Shown piece by piece: positions 1 through 12,400 of a DNA stretch of 64,000 bases. The notes beneath the pieces were generated by a model. That model ran no database searches, was not told the DNA's origin, and was given only the letters and a program-made list of their open reading frames with translations. How positions within the stretch are numbered: position 1 is the first letter of the stretch; the number at the start of each line of letters is the position of its first letter. Source of the stretch: Blastomussa wellsi (Eukaryota > Cnidaria > Anthozoa > Scleractinia > Plerogyridae); assembly GCA_947652115.1 (NCBI GenBank), contig OX393561.1:33338381-33402380 (forward strand). Reading direction: 5' to 3'. The position numbers were made by a program, and so were the translations under genes.

Positions 1-459
1 CGCGTGTATTACGCTCTAAGCTCCGCTGTTCAAAACGGCGTGTTCTGTAGGGTGCAAAAGTATGGTCGACGTAACCAGCTCGTGTTTACAAACTTAACAG
101 CTTTGTTACCTGTGAAAACATTGAAAAACCAGCTATCTGTGGCATAGTCCTGGGTTGTTTGTATCTGGAGCTCTGCCCTGCAAGACGATTTTGAATATTA
201 ATATTAAACAATGAAAAGCAATTGTAAGAAAAAGAGGTACCCAATGTTTCCATAATCTGTTTTGAACTTCTAAAAAATTGCAGAATTCCAGGCACGCACC
301 GCGTGCAAAGCTGTAGCACGCTGAAATTATTGTCTCATCTTTCTTTGTTGTTATTTGTCCTCTTGCTTCATTGCAATGGTCCCAATGCACAAGATTGAAA
401 GGAAGGGCACTGACTTCTTGTAGTTTGTGTATGTGGAATTACAAAGAACTCTTTATTAC

Positions 460-3400
460 CAATCTTGTGTCATTTTCCCATCTTTTTCAGGCTCAACCCA
501 ATCCACCTACAAGATTTGAAGTAAAAAAAGAATAAACATCAAAGAATGGAACAGGATGTACCTATTTTTTATTTCAAATGTTAGATCCATTCAGTTTAGT
601 CAGTTCAAAACAGGAAATTTATTAATATACAAGTTTCTATCAAATCATGTGGGGGGCATGGTGGCCTATATGCTAGTACACTGGACTCAACATGGAGCAT
701 GTTGTGTTCTTGGGAAGACACTTCAGTCTCATAATCATAGGCGTACGAGACGGGGGACTGCAGCCCCCCCCCCCCCAGTTTCATTTTTTGGGCAAAACGC
801 TCAGGATTAGGGCAAAAACAGTTGCATTTTTTGGGCGGTTTTATACTAGTTTAATGCCAACGCATTCTGCAATTGTGTATTTTTTCGCGCAGGGAGGTTA
901 CAGACGCCCCAAGCCTGAAGGTGCCCATACGCATATGCTCATAATTCCTCTCTTCACCCAGGTATATAAATGGATACCAGAAAATTCAATGCTGGGGGTA
1001 ATCCTTCGATGGACTCACATCCCATCATCCCATCCAGGGTGGGGTAGAAATACTCCTAGTGGCTTCATGTTATGTAAACCGGGATAAGCTCCAGTCTGAT
1101 GGGCCACTAGGCTTATACACAGAGGTTACCCTAATTACCTATCTCCTTGTATCAAATATGTTACATAATAATGTACATTACACTGACCTCACTCACGACG
1201 TGAGATGCTTGGAAGGTTAAAGCCAACCAGTAGTTGGTAACAACGTCTGCGATAATAAACAGTACAACCTGATGACAGATTAAATAATTGTTAAATTCAT
1301 TATTTTGCAATGAATTCAGACAAAATGCAGCAGTCAGACACATTTGGAACTTGCAAGCCATCTTCAGTTATCACAAAAAAAATTCAATGCAATCTTTCCT
1401 TTGAGGTAAATTCTTGATGGGCAAACAACTACCGTAAATCCTCGATTAAGCGCCGCAGCGCTTATTAATTTCACCGAGATTTCGGTGCGGCGCTTATTCG
1501 AGGTACGGCGCTTATTTAAAACAAGTGCATCACAAATTATAATGTTAAGAGAATGAAGTGAGTCACGTACTAGAGATGTACAAAAAATTTTTATTTAACC
1601 AGTATTAAAATAAAGGAAAAACATGAACACATAGCAGTAAAAGAAAGAAATACTCGCAAAATCTCACAGAGTTCGCGTAAACATTGGGCATTGTGTTTTG
1701 TCCCATCAAACTTATCAAACGTGGTTTCTCTGGGTTTTCGGTATTCAAGTTGCAGCGCTTATTCTAGGGTGGCGCTTATTAAGTTGGTGGGCCTAGGTGC
1801 AGCGCTTATTCGAGGCACGGCACTTATTTGAAGTGTGGCGCTTATTCGAGGATTTACAGTAATGGCAATCTTAATTGGAAGGCAGATGGCATAATTAGGA
1901 ACCATGAAAATTTAGCTTACCATTTTCCACACTGAGAGTAAGAAGCAAGGAAGTACCACTCTATAAGTCAGGAAGAACAGCTTGCCACCAAGAAACACAG
2001 TTAACTGTGATCTTGAAGGAGGATTTATACGGATAACACCTGACAGACAAATAGACTGCTTTAAAACATTAATAGTCAACACAGTAAGAGAAATACCATT
2101 AATTAAAAATAAATGTGGTTATGGATGAAAATAGAAAGCATATGGAGTCTAAATAATCGAGTCAATCTACTTTGCATCAGTTGACTAGAGCAACAATTAT
2201 ATTTCTACTCCCCCCTAGATGGGATGCTAGTCCATCACAGGGTTATCCCCAGCATTATTTCGCTGGTACCCATTTATATGATGGGGTGGAGAGAGGCACT
2301 GTGAGAATAAAGTGTCTTGCTGTATAACACAATGCACGGCCCCGGCCAGGACTCGAACTCGGACTGTCCGAACTGGAGTTCAGTGCTCTAAGCATTAGGC
2401 CACTGCTTATTGAACAAAATTATAAACCATTAAATGGACAAATAAATTAAGTATCACCTTCATATAAAATTTGCTTACAGCCTCCCCCCCTCCTCCCTTG
2501 AAAGATAATGGATACTCCCTTCACAGGCAAAACAAGTAAACCGGGGTGGCAATGTACTTGTAAGCATGTTACTGTAAGCGTGTGGAATGTGCGTGGAATG
2601 TGTGTGTGGAATGTGTATGAGCGGTATGCTAATTTGAAGTATATATAACTTGTTGTTGGCACTTATTAAACATTCGGTTTTTGAAACTACACCCTGGACT
2701 CGGTCGTTCGTCATGGTGTCAGGAGTGGGATTTCGCATCGTTCGGTTCCTGCTTTGATTTTCGTTTTCTCTTCGACGTTCTTCATGGCTGACGGTCTTCG
2801 CAAACCCGATCCGCTCAGTTTCGAAGGAAACGTGGCTCTTAATTGGAAGCATTTCGTACAAGAAGTCGAGATATTCATAGCTGCAGCACATGGTGACAAA
2901 GACGACAAAACAAAGGCTTACATTTTGTTAAATTTAGCAGGAAGAGAGGCGATTGAAAAAGAGAAATCCTTCGTTTACGCTCCAGCCGTCCTAGACGAAG
3001 ATGGAACAGTTCGTGTTCAGGAAGAATCTCGCGAGAGCGTCGAAGTACTAAAAAGGAAATTTGCAGAAATCTGCGACCCTCGTGGTAACGTCATTATGGA
3101 AAGGCACAAGTTCAACACGCGTGTACAGAAGGATGGTGAACCGTTTCAGTCCTTTGTAGCCGATCTCAGAATCTTGGCAAACACATGCGAGTACGGTGCT
3201 TTGAAGGACGAGCTCATTCGTGATAAAATAGTATGCGGCGTCACTTCTGCGCACGTAAGAAAGCAGCTCCTGAAAGAGAGAGATCTAACACTCGATCGCG
3301 CTATCGACATTGGCATCGCAAACGAGTTGTCAGACAGGAACAACTGCGAGCTATCAGCTAAAGTCGGCGATTCGAAAGAAGAAATCCACAGCGTTGGAAA

Positions 3401-6400
3401 AGAAAGAAAATTCTCGAAAAGAGGCTCAAAGAAAGATTTGAAGATTCAAAACTGCAAGAATTGTGGTGGCAGTCATGTAGCGAAGCAGAAATCCTGTCCC
3501 GCGTTTGGAAAGAAGTGTCTGCACTGTGGAAAGCCTAACCATTTCGAGAAAGTGTGCCGTTCTAAGCGTTTTGGCGAGCACTCGAATAGTCGTCGGGATG
3601 GCACTGGCCAGCGCCCCACTCGTAGGCGTCCCGTTGATGAAGTTTATCCACAATTTCCTGCCGACCAAGAAGAAGGTTTATTTATTATTGATGCGATTAC
3701 GTCCAAGCCAGGAAACAAGCGTGAAATTTATTGCACCATGGAGATCAATGGTCAAGAAGTTGAGATTAAAATTGACACTGGTGCTAAATGCAATGTGATC
3801 ACACTCGATTTATTCAAGAGGATCAGGCGCAACGAGAACATTGATCAAACGAAGGCTGTGCAGTTGGTTGCATATGGTGGCGACACATTAAGCACACTTG
3901 GTACTGCGTATTTCCAAGTCTACCTGAAGTCCATGTCTCGCAGCCTAGAATTTCACGTCGTTGACAAGCCTGTTACACCGTTGCTTGGTCTATCAGATGC
4001 ATTGAGCTTGAATCTTATCCAGTTACACAGCGAGGTCCATGAAGTTGACACTACCGATGCTTTTCGTGCAGCAGTGTTTGACGAGTACAAAGATTTGTTT
4101 CAAGGTGACCTTGGCAATTTGCCAGTCGTTTACAAGATGAGGCTTGACCCTAATGCTACTCCTGTTGTCAGACCACCGCGTAAGATACCTCTGGCAATGG
4201 AGGACAGTGTTAAAGCAGAGCTTGACAGAATGGTAAAGATAGGAGCGATCACGCCTGTCTCTGAGCCAACCGAATGGGTCTCACAAATGGTAGCGACCAG
4301 AAAGAAAGATGGCAGCATCCGGATATGCATTGATCCAAGAGACCTTAATCAAGCCATTAGAAGACCTCATCATCCTATGAGAACAGTGGAAGATGTCGCA
4401 TCGCGCATGCCCAATGCCACAGTATTCTCAACCCTTGACGCGAGAAGTGGTTTTTGGCAAATCAAGCTTGATCAAGAGTCTTCCCTGCTCACAACATTTA
4501 GTACTCCTTTTGGAAGGTACCGGTTCCTGAGAATGCCGTTTGGCATCACCTCTGCCTCGGAGGTCTTCCAGCGTTCAATGGAAGAGCTGTTTGCTGGGTA
4601 TCCCTGTGCTATCATCGTTGATGACCTGTTGGTTTGGGGCGAGGGAACACCTGACCATGATGCAAACCTTAAGAAAGTTCTACAAAGAGCTCGTGAAGTT
4701 GACCTGAAGTTATGTGCCAAGAAATGCAAGTTCCGTCTAGATCGTGTGTCGTACGTTGGTCATCAGTTCACAAGGGGCGGTCTCAAACCTGATGAAGCCA
4801 AAGTTACTGCTATAAGAGAGATGCCAACACCTGCTGACCCAGAGTCACTCCGTCGATTCCTTGGCATGGCTAATTATCTTCACAAGTTTATCAGCAACTT
4901 CAGTGACAAGTCTGCACCACTACGTGAATTGCTGCGGAATGACACGCACTGGAGCTGGGGGCCAGCACAGCAGCGCGCTTTTGAAGCACTCAAGGCAGAC
5001 ATTTCTCAGACACCAGTCCTAAAGTACTTTGATCCGTCGAAGTCTACCACATTGTCTGTGGATGCCTCAAAGAGTGGTCTTGGAGCAGTTTGCTTACAGG
5101 ATGGTCACCCTGTGGCCTTTGCCTCACGAGCACTCACAGAAGCCCAAACTCGATACGCTCAAATCGAGAAAGAGTTACTTGCTGCTCTGTTTGCGTGCAA
5201 GAAGTTCCATGATTTCATCTATGGTCGACAAGTCATTATCGAGACTGACCACAAGCCTCTAACAGCCATCGTTAGCAAGCCTCTTCATTCAGCTCCTGCC
5301 CGTCTTCAACGAATGCTCTTACAGCTTCAGAAGTACAACTTGAAGTTCGTGTACAAGAAAGGGACAGAACTCTATGTAGCTGACACGTTGTCACGCGCTT
5401 ATATTGAAGGAGATTCCGACTCAGTTGACGATGAGCAGATTGACATTTTGTCTTTCATGTCCATCTCTTCGGCACGCATGGCCGAACTACAGAAGCATAC
5501 CCTTGAAGATCCTGTTATGCAGAAAGTTTCTGGTTTCATTGTCAATGGCTGGCCAGGAAAGTCCAAGAGTGTACCTCCAGAGATACAGCCTTACTTTCCC
5601 ATAAGGGACGAGCTGATCGTGGACGACGGAATCATCTTTAAAGGCCTGAGAGTTGTAGTTCCACAGTCCTTGCGCAAAGAGTACGTTCAGCAGCTTCACA
5701 AGGGGCATCCTGGGGTTGATGCTACGAAAATAATTGCAAGAGAAGTCGTGTATTGGCCTTCTATGATTCATGACATTGAATCTGCTATATCCTTGTGTCA
5801 GCCCTGCAACAGTGCAAGACCCCATCAACAGAAAGAACCGCTTCTAATCCATCCAGTCCCAGACCTCCCATGGTCCTTTGTGAGCGCGGACATATTTGAA
5901 TGGGATGGAATGCAGTACTTGATTCTCGTCGATTCGTACTCGGGCTGGTTCGAGATGAGTACCCTCAGAGATCTATCGTCCAAAGCTGTGATTAAGAAGA
6001 TGAAGAATCACTTTGCTACCCATGGCATTCCCTGCAAGCTGCTAACGGACAATGGTCCACAGTTTTCAAGCAGAGAGTTTCAGAGTTTCGCCGGTGAATG
6101 GAGCTTCGAGCGTGTCACCAGCAGTCCTTACTTCCCTCAGTCCAATGGTCTAGCTGAGAACGCAGTCAAGCAAGCCAAGAACCTGCTGGACAAGTGCAAA
6201 AAGGATGGCTCTGACCCCCTGCTTGGTCTTCTTAACCTGAGGAATGTTCCAAGAGATCAAACGCTAGGTTCTCCTGCTCAACGATTGATGTCCAGACGCA
6301 CTAGATGTGTTCTACCCGTTGCAAAGAAACTCCTCTATCCTAGAGCGCTCAACAGCAGAGACGTATCCTCACGTTTGGAGTTGAAGCGACAACAGCAGAA

Positions 6401-9400
6401 GTTGTATTACGATCGGCATGCTAAACCTCTCCAACCTCTCAGTCCCCAGCAGGTTGTTCGTCTTCAGACTAACAGAGGTTACGAGAAAGTAGGCGTTGTT
6501 AAGCAGCCCACTTCGCATCCACGATCGTACATTGTACAAGCTGGAGGAAAGGAGTATAGAAGAAACCGAAGACATCTATTGCCTGTTTCAGAGCCTGCTC
6601 CTAACCCGTTTAACCATCATGCAGCAGCAGATGATGATGTGCCTCTTTCTACACCTTCTCCTGTAAAGTCACCGCCCAAGTTAACCGAGGTGCCTGTTGT
6701 ACCTCAGCAGTCTCCTGCAAGGTCTCCTGCCAGACCCCAAGTTCCTACCAGACCCCAAGGATCATCCAGTGGAGAGTCCCAACCATATGTTACCAGATCT
6801 GGAAGGATGTCCAAGCCGAATCCAAAGTATCAAGACTTTGTAACCTGACTATCATGAGACACTGACTTTCAATGAACTCACTCAGTCATAGGATTATAGG
6901 GTTATAACGGACTTTGACTTGTTTTTTCTATTTTGCTTGTAACTCGCTTTTCCAGTTGCAGTGTATTCATTTTGTAAAGGGGGATGTAAGCATGTTACTG
7001 TAAGCGTGTGGAACGTGCGTGGAATGTGTGTGTGGAATGTGTATGAGCGGTATGCTAATTTGAAGTATATATAACTTGTTGTTGGCACTTATTAAACATT
7101 CGGTTTTTGAAACTACACCCTGGACTCGGTCGTTCGTCAGTACTGGTCTGGTAGACAGAAAGCAGTTTCTCTTTTTTTTCCAACATCAGATACACAGGTG
7201 GTGAGTGGCAATTGAAAGCTGCAAGGAGCAAAGGCTCACTATTTTCATGTTTAATTTCCATGGAATTTTAGAACTGGCAGTTCAACAGTTAAAACGAATT
7301 CAACTTACCATTTTTCTTTATAAGGAACAGAAGTGTAAAATCCTGAATTCTAGTCTTCAAACCAAGCTGTTAAAAAGAGACCAGTACAGAAAGTGTGAAA
7401 AATAGATAATTATTTGAACACCCATTGAAACTTTTAATAAACAGAGCAAGTTTAACTGGTTACAATGAGTGTACTATTCAGTAACAGGTAACTCATAATC
7501 ATTAATAGTTGTGCTTGGGTGTGGCTTAGATGCGGTACATGATGCACATGACTACCACAGAAAACCACTTACAGTGCTAGCATCTGTTACATGCCTGGCC
7601 AATTTTGATTATAGCTTTTGACAACTTCTTGACATTGTGTTGAACAACTTCTCCTGGGGGAGGGGTGGGGACTCCCACATGAGACAGACAGGGATGCTCA
7701 TCAGAAATTTTGAATTAAACCATCTGGGCATGGGTCAAGCTATTTTGAGCCATAAAAGATACCAAGAAAACTCTATAAGAGGCCATGTGGTTACAGTTGA
7801 AGGTTTGGTACAAAAGTATTAGACAATCTGATTCTTTTTAAGAATGTTTTTCTTGTTATTTTACATAAAATGTAGATTTTATAAGAAGTTTAGAGAGAAA
7901 AGAACAATAAAAAAGTCTACTAATTGTTTCGTAATTTATTATATTGCAAATTATAACTCATTTAAGTTCAACAATATTTATGTGCAAACATTCTAACTTG
8001 AGAAGTAATGTGCAATCTGGAATTGCTGACTTGAAAAATAACATGCAATATATAAATTGCTAAGTTGTAAATAACATTAAAGCAAAAAAAAAAGCAATGT
8101 GTAATATCCAGTTATCGACTTGAACAATTCTGTGCTCTAACTTGAAAAAATCATGTGAAAAATTGAATTGCTCTGACTTGAATGACAACGTGCATGGAAT
8201 TGCTGTGAAAAACAATAACATGCAATATGGAATTGCTCTAACATAAACAAAAACATTCTATATGGGTTTGCTCTGTGTTGAACAATGTACAGGTTTATTT
8301 TTTGTAAAGTGTCATTTTCAACATAAAATATATGCTTCACAAACTAGTTCATAATTTGTGGGCAGCACTACCTTTGGATTGACAACTGTCTATTATATTT
8401 TGCAATGCACTATTAGTATTGTTATGACATTGCACACTGCAGTGCTAATAACTGTAAAATGTATATGTCTAACACATGGTATAGAAGTCAATTATGTTGA
8501 GCATAAATGAGAATGGTTTAATTGTTGTTTTATGTTGGAGATAAGAATGAAAAATAACAGCAAAAGCACATACCGTATTTACCCGTGTATTAGTCGACCT
8601 CGTGTATAAGTCGACCCCCTAACTTTGGAGCCAAAAACTAACTTTTCTTCATTTTATTGGAAAACTTAAATATATCGTATTTCTTAGAATTATTGTTCAG
8701 GTAAGTACTATGGATATATGAAACAATCACAGCAAGTTTCAATGTGAAGTTTTAATATTCTCGCATGTCCGCAATCGTTTTAACAACACGTGTACATGTG
8801 GGCATTTTGTCCATAACGTTTGAAACAGGCTTACAAAATCAAACATACTAATTGCAGACAAACCTTTCTAACTGTGGAAGTTGAAAAAGCAGCTTTAGCA
8901 GGCAGGCAAAACACCAAAGAAGGTCTTAAATCTTTGAGAACGATCCATAAACAGTGTGTTTAGAAAACTTGGTAACCAAGCTACAAAATGGGTCAAGCAT
9001 TGGTAACTGATGACTGCACGTGCTTACATCATGCTAGGTTACCAAGCAGGGAGTTCGAAGCGAGAAAGATGTTTTTCCCCAGCAGATTTACGGCTTTATT
9101 TTGCAGGAAATGTCAGTTCTTTATTCCGAAATTGTGCCAGGGAGTATCTTCAACCTTCAGGTCTTCATAAAGCAGATAAATTTTAAAGCATTTCAACTAT
9201 AACTGCTAATTTAGACGCAGACCGCTAAGCGAAGGACTTCGCGTTTTGTATCATTGTTTGTAGGATATTTTACGTAAGATTATAGACACAATTGTTATGC
9301 TAATTGTGCCGCAACTATTTTACTGGTGCTTGGGTTTTAGTTTTTGACCCATGTATAAGTCGAGGGCGATTTTTTGGACTGATTTTTAGGTCGTGAAAGG

Positions 9401-12400
9401 TCGACTTATACACGGGTAAATACGGTATATTATAGTCCTTTACTTTATAACTTTATACCTTTATTATAGTCCTTTACTTTCAATTACAACAATAAGTAAA
9501 ATTAGTATATCTAAAATGAACACTTACATGTAGATTATAACAACAGAACATAACAAGGCAACTAGTCTTTTGTAATAAATGTTTCAATGCCCCTTACCTA
9601 GTGTTCATACAAGATTAATTAGAACTCAACTACATGTACACTACAACAGTCAACCATAACTTCAACAATAGCAACTTGTGTCACGAAGGACATAACTCGT
9701 GTTGTGAATGACATAACTCCTACTCATGAAATTGATGTTTCTCAAGGAGGAGTTATACATGTGGATTGAACTCTTTGACAAACCTATTCTGCCACCAGTC
9801 GGTTGTCCTTGAAATTTATAGAGCTGGAACAAGTTTTCTGAGTCGCCAAAGGTCAGGTAATCACAGCGCAATCACACGAGAAACCATTGGAAGCGCGATG
9901 GCATAAACACCGTGATTTTACAATCGACTTCCAATCAAAATCTTTTGGAGACCGCTCACAATCCTACAAGATTCTTAGAGAACAACATTTTGGCACTATG
10001 TGATCCAAATTGAAGCGACGAAGCGAGCAAGAGGAACAACGAGTTTGCAATGTCCTATGTTTTGACTTCATGCCAGTCAGCGCAGCAATCAATCAATTTC
10101 TGAACAAGGACAGTTCGTACATGTGAAAATGATTGTGAAAATGGCTATTTTTCAATTGGGATGCTAATATTTCACGAAATTCTTACAATTTATTAAGAGC
10201 GACTTACAAAGACTTAAGATAATTAAAAGGAGACTTTGAATTTTTCCGTTTGCTGTTGCCATGACTTTGTCGGGCTTCTGAAAGCAGGACTTACTTACAC
10301 AATGACGACAAAAGTACATGCATGTAACCACTAATGAAAAATAAAATTTTATTATCATCATCAGACCTTGATGGCTAAAAAAATATTGGCATTTTGCTCA
10401 GAGTACCCTACACGAGACCAAAAATCAAAAAATTACACCCGCAATTAAGCAAGCTAGATAACCAACATCCCCGCCTTTTTTGTGCGGGAGTCCCCCCGGC
10501 CAACTTGTGTTGACAAATGGTCAATCAAAATGCAACAATTTGCCGTTCATTGACAGGTTAAGACTTGGCAAAATTCCCATGAGAGCAAAAAGTTGTCGGA
10601 AAGAACGTTTCTGTGCATAGCACTGTAAAATATAGTTTTGGTTGATAGAATGTTTCTAACTTAGCTTAAATTCTACATATTTATAAGGTGACAACCTACT
10701 GCAAATGGAGGCTAAAAATTAATAAGCACCATTGGGACATTTGCATAACTGATAGTAAATTATTACGTATTGTAGGGGAATATATTGCCTTCATTGACTC
10801 TTAACTTACCAACCAGTAAACAAGGGGCACATAGACATGTTGATACATATAACGAGGTAACCATTTCTGAGTCCACTTGATCCGTCTGATATCTGGACTC
10901 TGTAAAAACAATTCAAAAAAAGAGAGAAACATCAAAAACTTTGACCTTAGAAAACAGTCTACAAAAATTTAAAGCAGTAAACACTACTGCATTAATGTAC
11001 ATGTTGACTTGGTATAATTGTCAAATAATATAATTATTGTCTTTGAGGCATCCTATCAAGCAGTTAAGGTTTTTTTAAGTGCAACACTTCAGTGGTAGAA
11101 TTTCCTATTTGAGTGAAAAGCAACCAAAGTACGGCTTGCTGTGCATATCATTAATTGGAGCTCCAGCAGAGCACCATGGGTACGAGAAATCCGTCAAGCC
11201 CACATCATTTGGTTGTCACGTGACCGTACGAGCGTCCAACCGTATGTACAGATTATGGGGGAGGGGAAGTCACATTTACCTGACGGGAGAGGAAACTTCC
11301 AACTCTTACTGCCAATAAGGGAATAAAATGACTTTCTTGGGAAATATTGTATGTGCCCACATAGTGTCAATTGCGGCCCAAACAAACAATATTCCTGATA
11401 AAAGTCAGTTTATTATCATTATTATCATTACAAGGCCAAATAACACCCTCGGCTGATAACTAACACATTTAATAACATTTTCAAGAATACAAGTACGTCA
11501 AGTAAGAACTACGATGTCTCTGAGAATAATCGCCAATGAGTTGAGAACTCATGGATAATCCTAACATTTAACGAACTTACATTTTCCAGTTGATCTCTGG
11601 TGTAAAATTCCCCAGTACTTCAGCCGAAGTTGGCGAAATTCTAGGCAAGTTTTTGGCTGCCAAGATTTTCATATGGCTTGCCGAGATCTTGCCATGAATC
11701 CCATTGATCTGTGGCGAGATCTTGGCATTGGTGAGATCTAGATCTCGGGAAGATCTTGCTCCATCGGTGGTGAGATCTCGGCGAGATCACGGGTGAGATC
11801 TCGCTGGCGGTCTTGGCATTCCGGCGAGATCTTACCGACATCTCGGCATTTTCAGTGAGATCTCGGCGAAACCTCAGCGATCTCACCGAGATGGTAGAGA
11901 TCTCGGTGAGATGTAGACAGGGATTTAGCACAGGCTGGTATGCCACCAAAGCAAAGGAAACAAGCAAGATCAACAGGAAAAAAATTTACAAACTGACTAA
12001 AATCGTTATGCTTACATCCTCAGAAGTAATAATGTCAGGATCCAATCCATCAATGTTGGTGTATGGATGATGACCAAATAAATGCTATTGATATTCAAAT
12101 AATATTAATGTTAATAATAATAACTGTTTAGAACAACAACAAATTAGATCAATGGTTGTCACTTTCCAATATAATTCTGCAAATTAGATAAACCTAAAGA
12201 TTATGTCCACTAAAAGCCCACAGATCAATCACAACCAATAACCATTCACGAAACACCAGAAATATTTATGGAATGCTATTGTGTTACAAGGAAAAAGCAT
12301 ATCATGCGTGAGAAACAGCAATTTGCAGTCGGCCGTTTTGTGGTTTGTTTGCATATCTTGAACTTAATTGTGATTTACTAATTGTTTTCTTTTATTATAT

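Larger units (their letters stand above)
2559..7139 (+). mobile_element. Ty3/gypsy LTR retrotransposon, nearly intact
   Basis: A complete 4581-bp element bounded by 155-bp direct LTRs (2559-2713 and 6985-7139) that begin TG and end CA. A perfect 5-bp target duplication GTACT lies at 2554-2558 and 7140-7144. A primer-binding site directly follows the 5' LTR, a polypurine tract directly precedes the 3' LTR, and one open gag-pol frame fills the interior. I see one substitution between the LTRs (T to C at about 7014), implying recent insertion. It is antisense to the desaturase gene and enlarges one intron to about 5.3 kb. Confidence 0.97.

Noticed and set aside
692..1087. 131-residue plus frame
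   Set aside because: It spans the SINE and the hAT MITE; it is chance openness in repeat DNA.
2475..2891. 138-residue minus frame overlapping the 5' LTR and gag
   Set aside because: It is a shadow of the LTR and the gag-pol frame on the other strand.
11641..12070. Arg/Ser-rich frames on both strands
   Set aside because: They are produced by the GAGATCTCGG repeat; the real coding part here is only the desaturase exon at 12016-12084.
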